64,000 nt of DNA from Pseudorhodobacter sp. MZDSW-24AT. Its GTDB lineage: Bacteria > Pseudomonadota > Alphaproteobacteria > Rhodobacterales > Rhodobacteraceae. The notes beneath the pieces were generated by a model. That model worked only from the letters and a program-made list of their open reading frames with translations, was not told the origin of the DNA and made no database searches. Location: contig NZ_PGOI01000007.1 of NCBI RefSeq assembly GCF_002794355.1, positions 372,001 to 436,000 on the forward strand, written 5' to 3'. Each line of letters starts with the position of its first letter. The first letter of the stretch is position 1. This document shows, piece after piece, positions 1 through 8,826 of this stretch. The position numbers and the translations under genes are program-made.

Positions 1-2
1 CC

Positions 3-278
3 ATTCGCAAGATGCATTTCCTGATGCGGGCCAAGGCGATTTGCGTGTTTCCGGGCGGCTTTGGCACGCTGGACGAGATGTTCGAGGCGCTGACGCTGAT
101 CCAGACGCAGCGGATGAAGCCGATTCCGTTTTTGCTGTTTGGCCGGGCGTTCTGGGAAAAGATCATCAACTGGGAGGCCTTGGCCGAGGCCGGCACCATC
201 AGCCCGGAAGATCTGAAACTGTTCCGCTTTGTCGAGACGGCGGAAGAGGCGATTGCCGCGATTGACGGCTGGGCGTAA
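3..278 (+). CDS. LOG-family protein (TIGR00730 type), C-terminal part
   Basis: The reading frame is already open at the window edge (Ile-Arg-Lys before the first Met at 12), so the gene begins upstream and only about 91 C-terminal residues are visible. The motif PGGFGTLDE matches the PGGxGTxxE nucleotide-binding signature of the LOG / 'lysine decarboxylase-like' family. Characterised members hydrolyse cytokinin riboside 5'-monophosphates or other nucleoside monophosphates to the free base. The tail, with an FWEKIINW-like segment, is also typical of the family. The gene converges on tamB with only 14 bases between the stop codons. Family assignment is firm; the physiological substrate cannot be inferred. 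Confidence 0.85.
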   Translation: MRKMHFLMRAKAICVFPGGFGTLDEMFEALTLIQTQRMKPIPFLLFGRAFWEKIINWEALAEAGTISPEDLKLFRFVETAEEAIAAIDGWA

Positions 279-292
279 GCGCCCAGCCACCC

Positions 293-3200
293 TTAGTAAT
301 CGCGTTCGTAGAAGATGCCGATGCCGGTGTCGCCCTTGGCACCGACACGGCCCTTGAGCGTGACGTTATCGGTGATGTCGAGGTTCAGGTTGATCTGGCT
401 TTTGCCATCCTGATCGACGACGATTTCGGAATAGACGTTCTCGCTGAGGTATTTGCCCGCCGTCAGCTGCGTGGTGCCTTCGGCGGTGGTCTGCACATCC
501 AGATCGTCGAGGCCAAAGCCTTGGCGCAGGCGGCCGACGATGCCTTCGCCGCCGCGCCCGGCAAGGGTGGCCACCGCATTGGCCAGTTGCAGCGCTTGCA
601 GAGCCGAGAGGGATTCCAGCCTGCGGCCAAACAGGAGTTGCGACAGCACCTCTTCCTGCGGGAGTTGCGGGTTGGAGGTGAAGCGCACCTCTGGGTCGCG
701 GGCGGTGCCTTCGATGATGACGTTGCTGGTGATGTTTTCGTTGGTGCTGCTGGCGATGATGCTGAGGTTGGCGTCGAAATCGCCTTCGAGCGAAAGCGAG
801 GCTTCGGTCAGGGTGAGGCGGCGGCCGAGGATATCAAGGCGGCCCCGGATGAGGTTGAAGGCGCCCGAGGGGATGATGTCGTCGGTGGTGCCCATGAGGC
901 GGAGGGTGCCCCCCAGTTCGGCATCGAGCCCCCTGCCCCGGATGAAGAGCTGGTTGGGGGCCGAGATTTCCACATCCAGTTCAAAGGGCAGGCGGGGGGT
1001 TGAGGCTGTGGCGGCGGCCGGGTCGGCGATGAGGCCTGCGCGGCGGCGGGTTTCGCGGACGGCGGCGGGTTCGCCGATGTGCTGGAGGCCGTCGAGCATT
1101 TCCTGCCCGCTGAGGCCGGTGGCGGCGATGCGGATTTCGGTTTCCGGCAGCGCGATGCGCCCGGTGATGCGGGCGCCGCCGGTGAGCGGGCCGGTGATGC
1201 GCAACTGGCCATTGGCAAGGGCGCGGTAAAGCTGCGGATCGCGCAAGGTGACGCCCGAGACGGTGAGGCCAAGGTCGGCGCGGTAAGGCGCTGTCAGCGA
1301 GACCGGGCCGCTGAGCACGAGGCGGCCCCCGGTGGAGACGGCGGCGCTGGTGCTGATCTGGGCGGAGCCGGAGGCGAGACTCAAGCTGGCGTCGATCGAC
1401 TGAAGGCTGAAGGGCAAGGTCGGGTCGGCAAAGGTGCCGCCCGAGAGGTTGACGCGACCGGAGAGCGACGAAAGCGCAAGCGGGCCGTTCAGCGCGAGAT
1501 CGACGGAGAGCGGGCCCGAGACGACGCGGTTGCCAAGGAAGGGGTTGGCAAGGCCGGCCTGCGCGCTGCCGCGCAAGGTGAGGTTGGCGCTGGAGAAATT
1601 GGTGGCAAGCTGGCCCGCGATGCGCGCGTCGATGCTGCCCGGCCCGGTGCCGGTGAGCGCGATTGTATAGGCGTCGCCCCCTTCGACGGCGGTGCCCGAA
1701 AGGGTGACGGGGCCGGGGTATTCGGGCAGCAGCAGGCCAAGGTTGGCGAGGCGGGCGGTCAGGTCGATTTCGCGCCGCGTGTCGGTGGCGCGTCCGCTGG
1801 CCTGCACCGAAAGCTGCGGGTTGGTCAGCGACAGGGTGTCGATGCGGAGCTGGCCCTCTTCGACGCGCAGGGCGGTTGTGAGTTGCGAAGGGCCAGCGAG
1901 CAGACGGTCGGCATCGGGGTTGCCGAGGCGCAGGTTGGCGGTTTCGGCGCTTAGGGAGAGGGCGGCGGCCTGAGGCGTGCCGGTGAGTTGCGCGGTGGCG
2001 GTGACGCGGCCGCCGTATTCCGGGCGCAGGCGCGAAAGATCTTGCAGGGCAAGTTGGGCGGTGATGTCGCTGCCGGCGCTGGCCAAGCTGCCGCTGGCCG
2101 AGACGGTGGCGCCGGGGGTGGTGACGGTGAGTTGCTCGAGGGCGAGCGCGCTGTCGCGCAGGTCGGCGCGCAGGGTGACTTGCGAGGTGCCGTCGAGCAG
2201 GCGGTCGGCCTCGGGGACGCCGATGCGCAAGGCGGTGGCGGTGAGATCGGACTCGATCCGGGCGGTGCCTTCGGTGAGGGGGCCGGTGAGCCGCAGGCCG
2301 CCGGTGATGCGGCCGCCATAGTCGGGACCGAGGCGGGAGAGATCGGTCATCGCAAGGGTGAGCGTGAGGTCGGCAGCGGTGGAGGTGAGGGTGCCGGAGC
2401 CATCGGCGGAAAGCGAAGGCGCGCGCACGGCAAAGCTGCGCAAGACGGTGCCGCTGGTGTCGCGGCGGATGTCGAGCGCGATGCTGGACGGGCCGCGCAA
2501 GAGGTTGTCGGCCTGCGGGACGTCGAGGGTGAGGTTCTGACCGTCGATCCGGGCCTGCACGTCGAAATCTCCGGCGAGCGGGCTGCCTTGGCCCGAGGCG
2601 GTGACGGTGCCGCGCCCGGAGAGCGGGCGACCGGCGAGGCCGGAGAGCGGGGCAAGATCGGTGGCGTCGAGCGTGAGGCGGCCCCGGGTGCGGAAGCCTT
2701 CGGACAGGCCCGCGATTTCGCCGCCTGCCGAAAGGGTCAGCGGGCCTGCGGCAAGGTTGAGCGCGCCGATGCGGGTGACGCCGGAGCCTTCTTGCCAGAA
2801 CAGGCGGGCGCTGCCGATGACGCTGCTGCCCAAGGCCTGTGAGAGGGCCGGGTCTTGCAGCGCGATGCCATCGCCGGTCAGCGTGAAGCTGCCATCCACC
2901 ACATTGCCGCCCGGTGCCCGCGCGATGCGGCCCGCGCCGCGCAGCACCACGGCACCAAGGCGCGCCGAAGGCGTCTCGACCCCGGTGGCGTCGATCACCG
3001 CGCGCCAAGAGTCACTCGTGCCTGCGTTATAGCCGATCTCGACCGCGGCCGAGCGGACCGAGACGCCCGCATCAAAGCCGGGGATCAGCACCGGCGCATC
3101 CTCGGGATCGCGCAGCACACCGCTGAGCGCAATCACCTCGGGCAGGCCATCGGCGGCAAGGGTGGTCTGGCCTGTGAGATCAAGAGACCGCGCGCGCAAG

Positions 3201-4144
3201 GCAAGCTGCGACAGATCAAGCCGCCCGGTGTCGGAGCGTTCGCCCGTGACCGCCAGACTGACGGACTCGCCCAGAAAATCGGCGTATTCGGGGATGAAGA
3301 GCGGCGCCAGATCGCCCGACAGATCGGCGTTGAACCGCGTGCCGCCCGTATCGGTGCCCATCAGGGTGACGGTGCCCGCCAGACGTTCGGCCCCGTCGCT
3401 GCTGAGCGCGATGGTGGAGGTGAAGTTGGTGAGCGGGCCTGCCCCGCTGATCTGAAGCGCCACGGCGGGCTCCCCGGGCAGATCGAGCAGCGTGGCCGCG
3501 ATGCCGCCTGCGTCTTCCACCGCGTTCAGGTCGAGCGACAGTTCCGTGGTGTCATTGGCATAGGCGGCGACCAGCTCGACCCGGCCATCGGGGCCGGAAT
3601 CGGTGCGGTTGATGGTGAGCGCGGCGGTGCCATTGCCATCGGCCAGCGAGAGCGAGGCTTCGACCCGGCCTTCGACCGGCTGGCCCAGAAGGGACTCGCC
3701 CAGCACCACACGCTCGGCTGCGATGCGCGAGATGTTCACAGACACCGGCAGATCGGGCAGCGCAAAGCCCGAAGCCTCGGGCGCGGGGGCGGTGGAGTCA
3801 GACAGGGGCGCGCGCGCGACGATGATTTCGGCGGCGGTCAGTTCGGTGACCGAGACCCGCCCCGTCAGCAGCGCCGAGCGCGACCAATCGAGCACGATGT
3901 CATTCAGGGTGAGCCAGATGCCTTGTTCATCGGCGATGGTCAGTTGCGTGGCCGTTGCGCGCGAGGACAGCGCGCCTTGGAAGCCCCTCAAGGTGACTTG
4001 GCGGCCCGCGCTGGACAGATTGTCTTCGAGAAAGGCGACGATGGTGCCGCGATCGGTGCGTTCGGCTTCGGTTTCAGGTTCGGCCTGTTGGGCAAAGGCA
4101 ACAGACGGGGCGGCGATCAGGGCGAGAGGGAGGAGCCAGCGCAT
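293..4144 (-). CDS. tamB: TamB, translocation and assembly module inner-membrane-anchored protein
   Basis: A 1283-residue protein with an N-terminal hydrophobic signal/anchor (residues 1-18, ending AFA), then a long beta-rich repetitive region rich in Leu, Thr, Ser and Gly, and a C-terminal DUF490/TamB domain from about residue 950. The end reads GIGIFYERDY, as expected for the part that docks on TamA. TamB spans the periplasm and works with TamA in outer-membrane protein insertion and probably phospholipid transport. Three tandem repeats of about 99 residues begin near residues 541, 642 and 741, each opening with a PxADxLLxG motif. The start codon overlaps the tamA stop by one base (TGATG), so the two genes are translationally coupled. 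Length is within the family range. Confidence 0.93.
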   Translation of the reverse strand: MRWLLPLALIAAPSVAFAQQAEPETEAERTDRGTIVAFLEDNLSSAGRQVTLRGFQGALSSRATATQLTIADEQGIWLTLNDIVLDWSRSALLTGRVSVTELTAAEIIVARAPLSDSTAPAPEASGFALPDLPVSVNISRIAAERVVLGESLLGQPVEGRVEASLSLADGNGTAALTINRTDSGPDGRVELVAAYANDTTELSLDLNAVEDAGGIAATLLDLPGEPAVALQISGAGPLTNFTSTIALSSDGAERLAGTVTLMGTDTGGTRFNADLSGDLAPLFIPEYADFLGESVSLAVTGERSDTGRLDLSQLALRARSLDLTGQTTLAADGLPEVIALSGVLRDPEDAPVLIPGFDAGVSVRSAAVEIGYNAGTSDSWRAVIDATGVETPSARLGAVVLRGAGRIARAPGGNVVDGSFTLTGDGIALQDPALSQALGSSVIGSARLFWQEGSGVTRIGALNLAAGPLTLSAGGEIAGLSEGFRTRGRLTLDATDLAPLSGLAGRPLSGRGTVTASGQGSPLAGDFDVQARIDGQNLTLDVPQADNLLRGPSSIALDIRRDTSGTVLRSFAVRAPSLSADGSGTLTSTAADLTLTLAMTDLSRLGPDYGGRITGGLRLTGPLTEGTARIESDLTATALRIGVPEADRLLDGTSQVTLRADLRDSALALEQLTVTTPGATVSASGSLASAGSDITAQLALQDLSRLRPEYGGRVTATAQLTGTPQAAALSLSAETANLRLGNPDADRLLAGPSQLTTALRVEEGQLRIDTLSLTNPQLSVQASGRATDTRREIDLTARLANLGLLLPEYPGPVTLSGTAVEGGDAYTIALTGTGPGSIDARIAGQLATNFSSANLTLRGSAQAGLANPFLGNRVVSGPLSVDLALNGPLALSSLSGRVNLSGGTFADPTLPFSLQSIDASLSLASGSAQISTSAAVSTGGRLVLSGPVSLTAPYRADLGLTVSGVTLRDPQLYRALANGQLRITGPLTGGARITGRIALPETEIRIAATGLSGQEMLDGLQHIGEPAAVRETRRRAGLIADPAAATASTPRLPFELDVEISAPNQLFIRGRGLDAELGGTLRLMGTTDDIIPSGAFNLIRGRLDILGRRLTLTEASLSLEGDFDANLSIIASSTNENITSNVIIEGTARDPEVRFTSNPQLPQEEVLSQLLFGRRLESLSALQALQLANAVATLAGRGGEGIVGRLRQGFGLDDLDVQTTAEGTTQLTAGKYLSENVYSEIVVDQDGKSQINLNLDITDNVTLKGRVGAKGDTGIGIFYERDY

Positions 4145-5985
4145 CAGAAGGACTGCCCCAAGCCAACATAGATTTGCACGCCCCGGTCTTCGCTTTTGCG
4201 CCCGCCTGCGGGGGCGGCCACGTCAAGCCGGATCGGCCCGAAGCCAGTGGCATAGCGCAGGCCAAGACCTGCGCCCGCGTGCCAGTCGCCGGGGCCGTCG
4301 AAGAAACTGCCCACATCGACGCGGGCGGCATCAACAAAGCCGACGACGCCGATATTGCGGGTGACGCGGGTGCGCAGTTCCAAGGAGCCCGCGACAAAAT
4401 GGTTGCCGCCGATCTTGTAGCTGATCGGGCCGCGCAACACGTTGATTCCCAAGGATTGGAACGGCTGGCCACGCACGGTGCCGCCGCCCCCGGAGAAGAA
4501 CAGATCATCGCGCGGGGTTTCCAGCAGGGCGGAGCCGGTGATGATGCCCGCCTGCGCGCGCGCCGCGATGACAAAGCGATCATCGGCGCCAAAGCCACGA
4601 TAGCCGCGCAGATCGGCGGTGGCGCGCAGGCCCGAGCCGGTGGTGCCAAAGCCAAGGAAGGGCTTGACCTCGGCCTCGATGTAATAGCCGCGCTTGGCAT
4701 CGGCGCTGTCATCGCGGCGGTCCCAGACGGCGCCGATGGGCAAGGAGAGACTGCGGAACTGGAAATCGCGTGAGACGCTGCGGTCATCCGAGAATTCGGT
4801 GCCGTCGATGATGCTGTAGGCCAGATCAATGCGGCCGGTCAGGCTGTCGGAAAAGATATGGGTGAAGCCAATGCCAGCGCTGAAGGAATTGGCGCGGTAA
4901 TCGGGTTCGTCGAGATGGTCGATTTCGGTGGAAAAGCGGGCGGTGGTGTCGGGGGTCAGGGTGGCGGGACGGTCGATGTCGAGCCGGAGCCCGTAATCGA
5001 CGCCGTTGTTGCTCGCCCCGATGTTGCCGACGCGGCCTTCGATGCGCAGGCGTTCTGCCCCGCCCAAAAGGTTGCGGTGCAGCCATGCGGTGGACAGATC
5101 AAGCCCTTCGAGGCTGGAAACTTCGGCGCCGAAGCTGAGACGGCGGGTCTTTTCCTCGACCACGGTGATGGTGGTGCCCAGAAGATCGGGCGGGGTGATG
5201 CCTTCATCTTCGGTGATGGTGGCGGAGGCGAAGGTGCCGGTGCGGCGCAGGCGGTTTTCGGCGCGGTCGATTTCGGCCGGGTCAAAGACTTCGCCTTGGG
5301 GGATGCCCGCGATCTTGCGGATGCGGTTTTCGCGGGTGCGCTGCTGGCCCAGCACATCGACCGGGCCAAAGCGCAGGCGCGGGCCGGGGGTGATGGCAAC
5401 GCGGGCGGCAAGGGCGCGGTTGGGGTGGTCAGCCACCACGTCTTGCCCGGTGACGCGGGCCTTGGCATGGCCTTGGGCGCGCCAGCCATCGACGCCCGCG
5501 GTGACGGCTTGGCGGACAAGGCCGCTGAGCGCGGGTTCGCCGGGGGCAAAGCCATCGGGGAGTTCGGTTTCGGGCGCAAGCGGGGTGACGCTGGTTTGCG
5601 AAAAGCGGAACTGCGGGCCGGGATCGACCCGCACCTCGATGCGCGCCACGCGTTGAGGTGCGTCGAGGGGGGCGATGTTCGCGGCCTCACGCCCGTCGAG
5701 CAGGACAGAGACGACGGCGGAGTAATGGCCTTGGGCATAGAGCGCGCCCACAAGGCGGCCATATTCGGCGCGGGCGGCGGCGAGCACCTGATCGGGCTGA
5801 TCTTCGTCATTCGAGAGCGCAAGCAGCGCCGAGGCGGCGCGCAGGGCGCTGCCCAGATCTTCATCAGGGCTGGCGACGGTGAATTGAACCCGGTCGAGCG
5901 CGTGGCTGGTGTGGCCGACGGTCAGCGCAGCTGCGAGGCAGAGCACGAAGGGCAGGCGGGACAGGGCGTGTCTGCGCTGTGTCAC
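4144..5985 (-). CDS. tamA: TamA, Omp85-family outer-membrane assembly factor
   Basis: Periplasmic POTRA domains (roughly residues 35-270) are followed by a C-terminal Omp85 beta-barrel (roughly 270-613) ending in Phe, the usual outer-membrane protein C-terminus. I place the start at a GTG (5985) rather than the ATG at 6039. GAGG lies six bases before the GTG, and the product then begins with a clean signal peptide (basic TQRRH, hydrophobic core, cleavage near THSHA/LD). Segments such as FGPVDVLGQQRT (POTRA) and FFSGGGGTVRGQP (the barrel signature with the conserved RGxP-like loop) support the assignment. It is first in the tamA-tamB operon, and its partner follows immediately. Confidence 0.9.
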   Translation of the reverse strand: MTQRRHALSRLPFVLCLAAALTVGHTSHALDRVQFTVASPDEDLGSALRAASALLALSNDEDQPDQVLAAARAEYGRLVGALYAQGHYSAVVSVLLDGREAANIAPLDAPQRVARIEVRVDPGPQFRFSQTSVTPLAPETELPDGFAPGEPALSGLVRQAVTAGVDGWRAQGHAKARVTGQDVVADHPNRALAARVAITPGPRLRFGPVDVLGQQRTRENRIRKIAGIPQGEVFDPAEIDRAENRLRRTGTFASATITEDEGITPPDLLGTTITVVEEKTRRLSFGAEVSSLEGLDLSTAWLHRNLLGGAERLRIEGRVGNIGASNNGVDYGLRLDIDRPATLTPDTTARFSTEIDHLDEPDYRANSFSAGIGFTHIFSDSLTGRIDLAYSIIDGTEFSDDRSVSRDFQFRSLSLPIGAVWDRRDDSADAKRGYYIEAEVKPFLGFGTTGSGLRATADLRGYRGFGADDRFVIAARAQAGIITGSALLETPRDDLFFSGGGGTVRGQPFQSLGINVLRGPISYKIGGNHFVAGSLELRTRVTRNIGVVGFVDAARVDVGSFFDGPGDWHAGAGLGLRYATGFGPIRLDVAAPAGGRKSEDRGVQIYVGLGQSF

Positions 5986-6145
5986 AGGAACCTCACTTGC
6001 GATTGCGGCGAGTATCGCAACAGCCGAGACGATGTGCAATCAACAGCTTGCCGTCCGGGTGTGTTTGGCCATCACATTTCGCGTCTTTCCGCCATTATGG
6101 CGAAAGGAGCAGGAAATGCAGTGTCTTAGGACACTTCCACCGCGT

Positions 6146-7426
6146 CTATTGTGCGGCAATCTCGCGCCCGGGGGAGAGCTGGCTTTCGCTGATGGCCGCG
6201 AGCGCGAGGGCGGCGGCCCCATGCGCCCACATCCGCACGCCCCATGCGTGAATCTCGATCGGGGGGCGGGGGCGGCCGGTGTTGACCATCAGATTGTCCA
6301 TCTCGGCCAGCGTTTCGGCGGCATAGAGGTAGTCATAGCGCATCCGTTCGCCCGACAGGATGATGAGCGCCGGATCGAAGAGATTGACGACATTTGACAG
6401 GCCGACGGCAAGGTAGCGTCCGGCGCGGCGGAAGATGCTGCGCGCGGTGGCATTGCCGGCCTTGGCATGGTCATAGAGGCTTTCGAGCAGGACGGTCATG
6501 TTCTGCCCTTCCTTATGGCCCCAGTTGAGCGCGGTGGTGGCCTCGCGCGCAAGGGCATAGTCGGCGACGTAAGCCTCCAGACAGCCGCGCTGGCCGCAGC
6601 GGCAAAGCGCGCCGTCGAGTTGCACCTTGGTGTGGCCCAGTTCCAGCCCGACGCGCTGCGCGCCGCGATAGATGCGGTGGTTCATCACGAAGCCCATGCC
6701 GACGCCATGTTCGATGGTGACCACGGCGAAGTCGGACAGGCCGCGCCCGGCGCCGAACCAAAGCTCGGCCATGGCGACGAGGTTGGTGTCGTTGTCGACC
6801 CAGACCGGGAGGCCGACGCGCTGGCTGGTGAGCGCGGGGAGCGGGACGTTGCGGGTGTCGAGCAGCGGGGTCCAGAGGACAAGGCCTTCGGCATTGTCGA
6901 TGAAGCCGGGCAGGCCCATGCCGATGCCCGACAGATCCGCGCGGGTGAGCCCGGCCTTGGCGCAGACGCGGTCGAGCAGGGTTTCGATCACGGTGAGCAG
7001 TTCGGGCACCGTCATCGGGCCGTAGCGGCGCGGGATGCTGTCTTCGGCGATGAGGTTGCCGGCGAAATCGACGATGACGGCGGTTTCGCCGCGATCCGAG
7101 ATCTTCACCCCCACCACCCGATGCGCCGAGGCACGCACGCCAAGCGCCACGGCCGGACGGCCCCGCACGGTTTCGCCGTCGCGCGGGGGGGCGGCGACCT
7201 CTTCGATCAGGCCGGAGTCGAGCAGTTCGGAAGTGATCGTGGTGACCGATGCCGGGCTGACGCCCAGATCCTTGGCGACCTGAACGCGGGGAATCAGACC
7301 GGCCGCGCGCACGCGCTCGAACACCTGCTGACGCAGCGGGCGCTGTGTATCGGAGAGCGGCGGGATCAGGGGGCCGACGCCGCGCCGGGCCTCGTCAGGC
7401 CCTTGCGGCGTGTAATGGGTCAGCAT
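6146..7426 (-). CDS. xylR: ROK-family transcriptional regulator, probable xylose operon repressor
   Basis: A 426-residue ROK protein: N-terminal winged helix-turn-helix (about residues 28-95, including the VSPASVTTITSELL recognition region), then a ROK sugar-kinase-like domain. The zinc motif CRCGQRGCLEAY of the ROK family is intact, and the acidic and Gly-rich ligand-binding segments (WVDNDTNL, ELGHTKV) are present. It is divergent from xylF, with 213 bases between start codons that contain an AT-rich palindrome and a plausible promoter. By analogy with XylR/NagC-type ROK proteins it should bind that region and respond to xylose. The gene symbol is inferred from context, not from similarity to a characterised protein. 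Confidence 0.82.
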   Translation of the reverse strand: MLTHYTPQGPDEARRGVGPLIPPLSDTQRPLRQQVFERVRAAGLIPRVQVAKDLGVSPASVTTITSELLDSGLIEEVAAPPRDGETVRGRPAVALGVRASAHRVVGVKISDRGETAVIVDFAGNLIAEDSIPRRYGPMTVPELLTVIETLLDRVCAKAGLTRADLSGIGMGLPGFIDNAEGLVLWTPLLDTRNVPLPALTSQRVGLPVWVDNDTNLVAMAELWFGAGRGLSDFAVVTIEHGVGMGFVMNHRIYRGAQRVGLELGHTKVQLDGALCRCGQRGCLEAYVADYALAREATTALNWGHKEGQNMTVLLESLYDHAKAGNATARSIFRRAGRYLAVGLSNVVNLFDPALIILSGERMRYDYLYAAETLAEMDNLMVNTGRPRPPIEIHAWGVRMWAHGAAALALAAISESQLSPGREIAAQ

Positions 7427-7442
7427 TTCTTTGGTATCCTAA

Positions 7443-7450
7443 CTAATTAG
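7443..7450. promoter_or_regulatory. CTAATTAG palindrome, candidate ROK operator
   Basis: A perfect 8-base palindrome CTAATTAG lies 17 bases upstream of the ROK regulator start, in an AT-rich stretch between divergent genes. ROK repressors (XylR, NagC) recognise AT-rich dyads, so it is a candidate operator for autoregulation and for xyl control. The palindrome is short and no second copy was found, so confidence is low. Confidence 0.3.
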
Positions 7451-7546
7451 CACCGCTATTCTTCGCACACCGCCCAAAAATTGCTGCATGGCAGCGATTA
7501 CCGTAACGATCCTTACTCTCCTCTAGATTTCATCACAATTTTTATT

Positions 7547-7575
7547 TTGACAACTGAAATTAATACGGGCAATTT
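7547..7575 (+). promoter_or_regulatory. Candidate xylF promoter
   Basis: A consensus -35 hexamer TTGACA sits at 7547-7552. At 17 bases spacing the -10 position reads CAATTT (7570-7575), which is weak, as would suit a regulated promoter. It lies 65-90 bases before xylF. Only the -35 element is convincing. Confidence 0.4.
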
Positions 7576-7639
7576 TTGCCAGTCTCGGCGAATCTGCCGA
7601 ACCAGCCATACGCTGGCTGCATCCATAGGGAGGATACAC

Positions 7640-8665
7640 ATGCGTAACGCAATCGTGCTCGCCGTGATCGCGGCGACGGGGTTTTCTTCTGCCGCGCTGG
7701 CGGAAGGCAAGAAGATCGGCGTGTCTTGGGGGAGCTTTCAGGAAGAGCGCTGGAAAATCGACGAAGCCGCCGTCAAGGCCGCATTGGAAGCCGCGGGCAA
7801 CGAGTATGTTTCAGCCGATGCTGAATCGTCTTCGGCCAAGCAGCTGACCGACATCGAAGCGCTGATCGCGCAGGGTGTGGACGCGCTGATCATCAACGCT
7901 TGGGACAAGGACGCCATCGGGCCGGCCATCGAAGCCGCTGCGAACGAAGGCATTCCGGTCGTGGGCTATGACCGCCTGATCGAAGATGACCGCACCTTCT
8001 ATCTGACCTTCGACAACGTCGGCGTCGGCCGCATCATCGCTGAGTCGGTCTTCGCAGAAGCCCCCGAAGGCAATTATGCCATCGTGAAGGGTGACCCGGG
8101 CGACCCGAATACCGGTTTCCTGCTGCAAGGCATGATGTCGGTGATCCAGCCCGCGATTGACGCTGGCAAGATCACCATTGCAGGCGAAGCCTTCTCGGAT
8201 GGCTGGAAGCCGGAAAATGCTCAGAAGAACATGGAGCAGATCCTGACGTCGGCCAACAACGACATCGCTGCGGTTCTGAGCCAGAACGACGGCATGGCCG
8301 GTGGCGTGGTGGCTGCGCTGGGCGCTCAGGGCCTGACCATTCCGGTCGGCGGCCAAGACGGCGACCATGCCGCAATCAACCGTGTGGCACGCGGCACCCA
8401 GACCGTTTCGGTCTGGAAGGATGCACGCCAGCTGGGCAAGGCTGCGGGCGAAATCGCCTCGGCACTGGCCGACGGGGCTGCGCTTGACTCGATCGAAGGC
8501 GCGACCAAGTTCTCGGGCGGCGAGAAGGGCATTGAAATGAATGCCATCCTGCTGGCCCCGACCCCGCTGACCCGCGCGAACCTGAACGTGGCCATCGATG
8601 CAGGCCACATCACCAAAGAAGCTGCCTGCGAAGGCGCTGTGGCTGGCGTCGTCGGCTGCGAATAA
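7640..8665 (+). CDS. xylF: D-xylose ABC transporter, periplasmic xylose-binding protein
   Basis: A 341-residue type I periplasmic sugar-binding protein with a signal peptide (MRNAIVLAVIA..., cleavage after SAALA). An in-frame ATG-equivalent exists upstream (7481), but the ATG at 7640 follows a GGGAGGA ribosome-binding site by six bases and starts exactly at the signal peptide. Family hallmarks include VGYDRLIEDD and the AVLSQNDGMAGG segment seen in XylF. It is first in xylF-xylH-xylG-xylB-xylA, divergent from a ROK repressor. A strong terminator-like hairpin follows the stop, so the binding protein is probably made in excess. Xylose is assigned from similarity and from the downstream xylulokinase and xylose isomerase. 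Confidence 0.92.
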   Translation: MRNAIVLAVIAATGFSSAALAEGKKIGVSWGSFQEERWKIDEAAVKAALEAAGNEYVSADAESSSAKQLTDIEALIAQGVDALIINAWDKDAIGPAIEAAANEGIPVVGYDRLIEDDRTFYLTFDNVGVGRIIAESVFAEAPEGNYAIVKGDPGDPNTGFLLQGMMSVIQPAIDAGKITIAGEAFSDGWKPENAQKNMEQILTSANNDIAAVLSQNDGMAGGVVAALGAQGLTIPVGGQDGDHAAINRVARGTQTVSVWKDARQLGKAAGEIASALADGAALDSIEGATKFSGGEKGIEMNAILLAPTPLTRANLNVAIDAGHITKEAACEGAVAGVVGCE

Positions 8666-8673
8666 GACCCGGC

Positions 8674-8711
8674 GCGGCGCGGTGTGCGAAAGCCACCGCG
8701 CCGCCCTTTTT
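8674..8711 (+). terminator. Stem-loop with T-run after xylF (partial terminator or mRNA stabiliser)
   Basis: A perfect 11-bp stem (8674-8684 with 8694-8704, GCGGCGCGGTG and its complement) with a 9-base loop is followed by CC and five T (8707-8711). This is a textbook intrinsic terminator, yet xylH continues the operon 115 bases downstream. Partial read-through or protection of the upstream xylF message is the likely role. Confidence 0.8.
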
Positions 8712-8826
8712 GACCCATTCTAGACAGCGCGCCGAGTGCGCCTTTGACGGTGCCGCGCGCAGCCTTTGCGAAGCGCTTTGATACGTCGCGCCTGCTGTCC
8801 CTGTCCCCTTAGCGTTGGACGATGCC

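Noticed and set aside
981-3008. 675-codon minus-strand frame within tamB in another phase
   Set aside because: An Arg/His/Pro-rich, out-of-frame shadow of tamB.
2855-4171. Long plus-strand frame opposite tamB
   Set aside because: Composition (Gly, Arg, Asp, Gln) and lack of motifs mark it as a shadow of tamB, whose signal peptide and DUF490 domain are clear.
8674-8711. End of the xyl operon after xylF
   Set aside because: The hairpin has a T-run, but xylH, xylG, xylB and xylA follow in the same direction with operon-type spacing and related function, so it is partial termination rather than an operon boundary.
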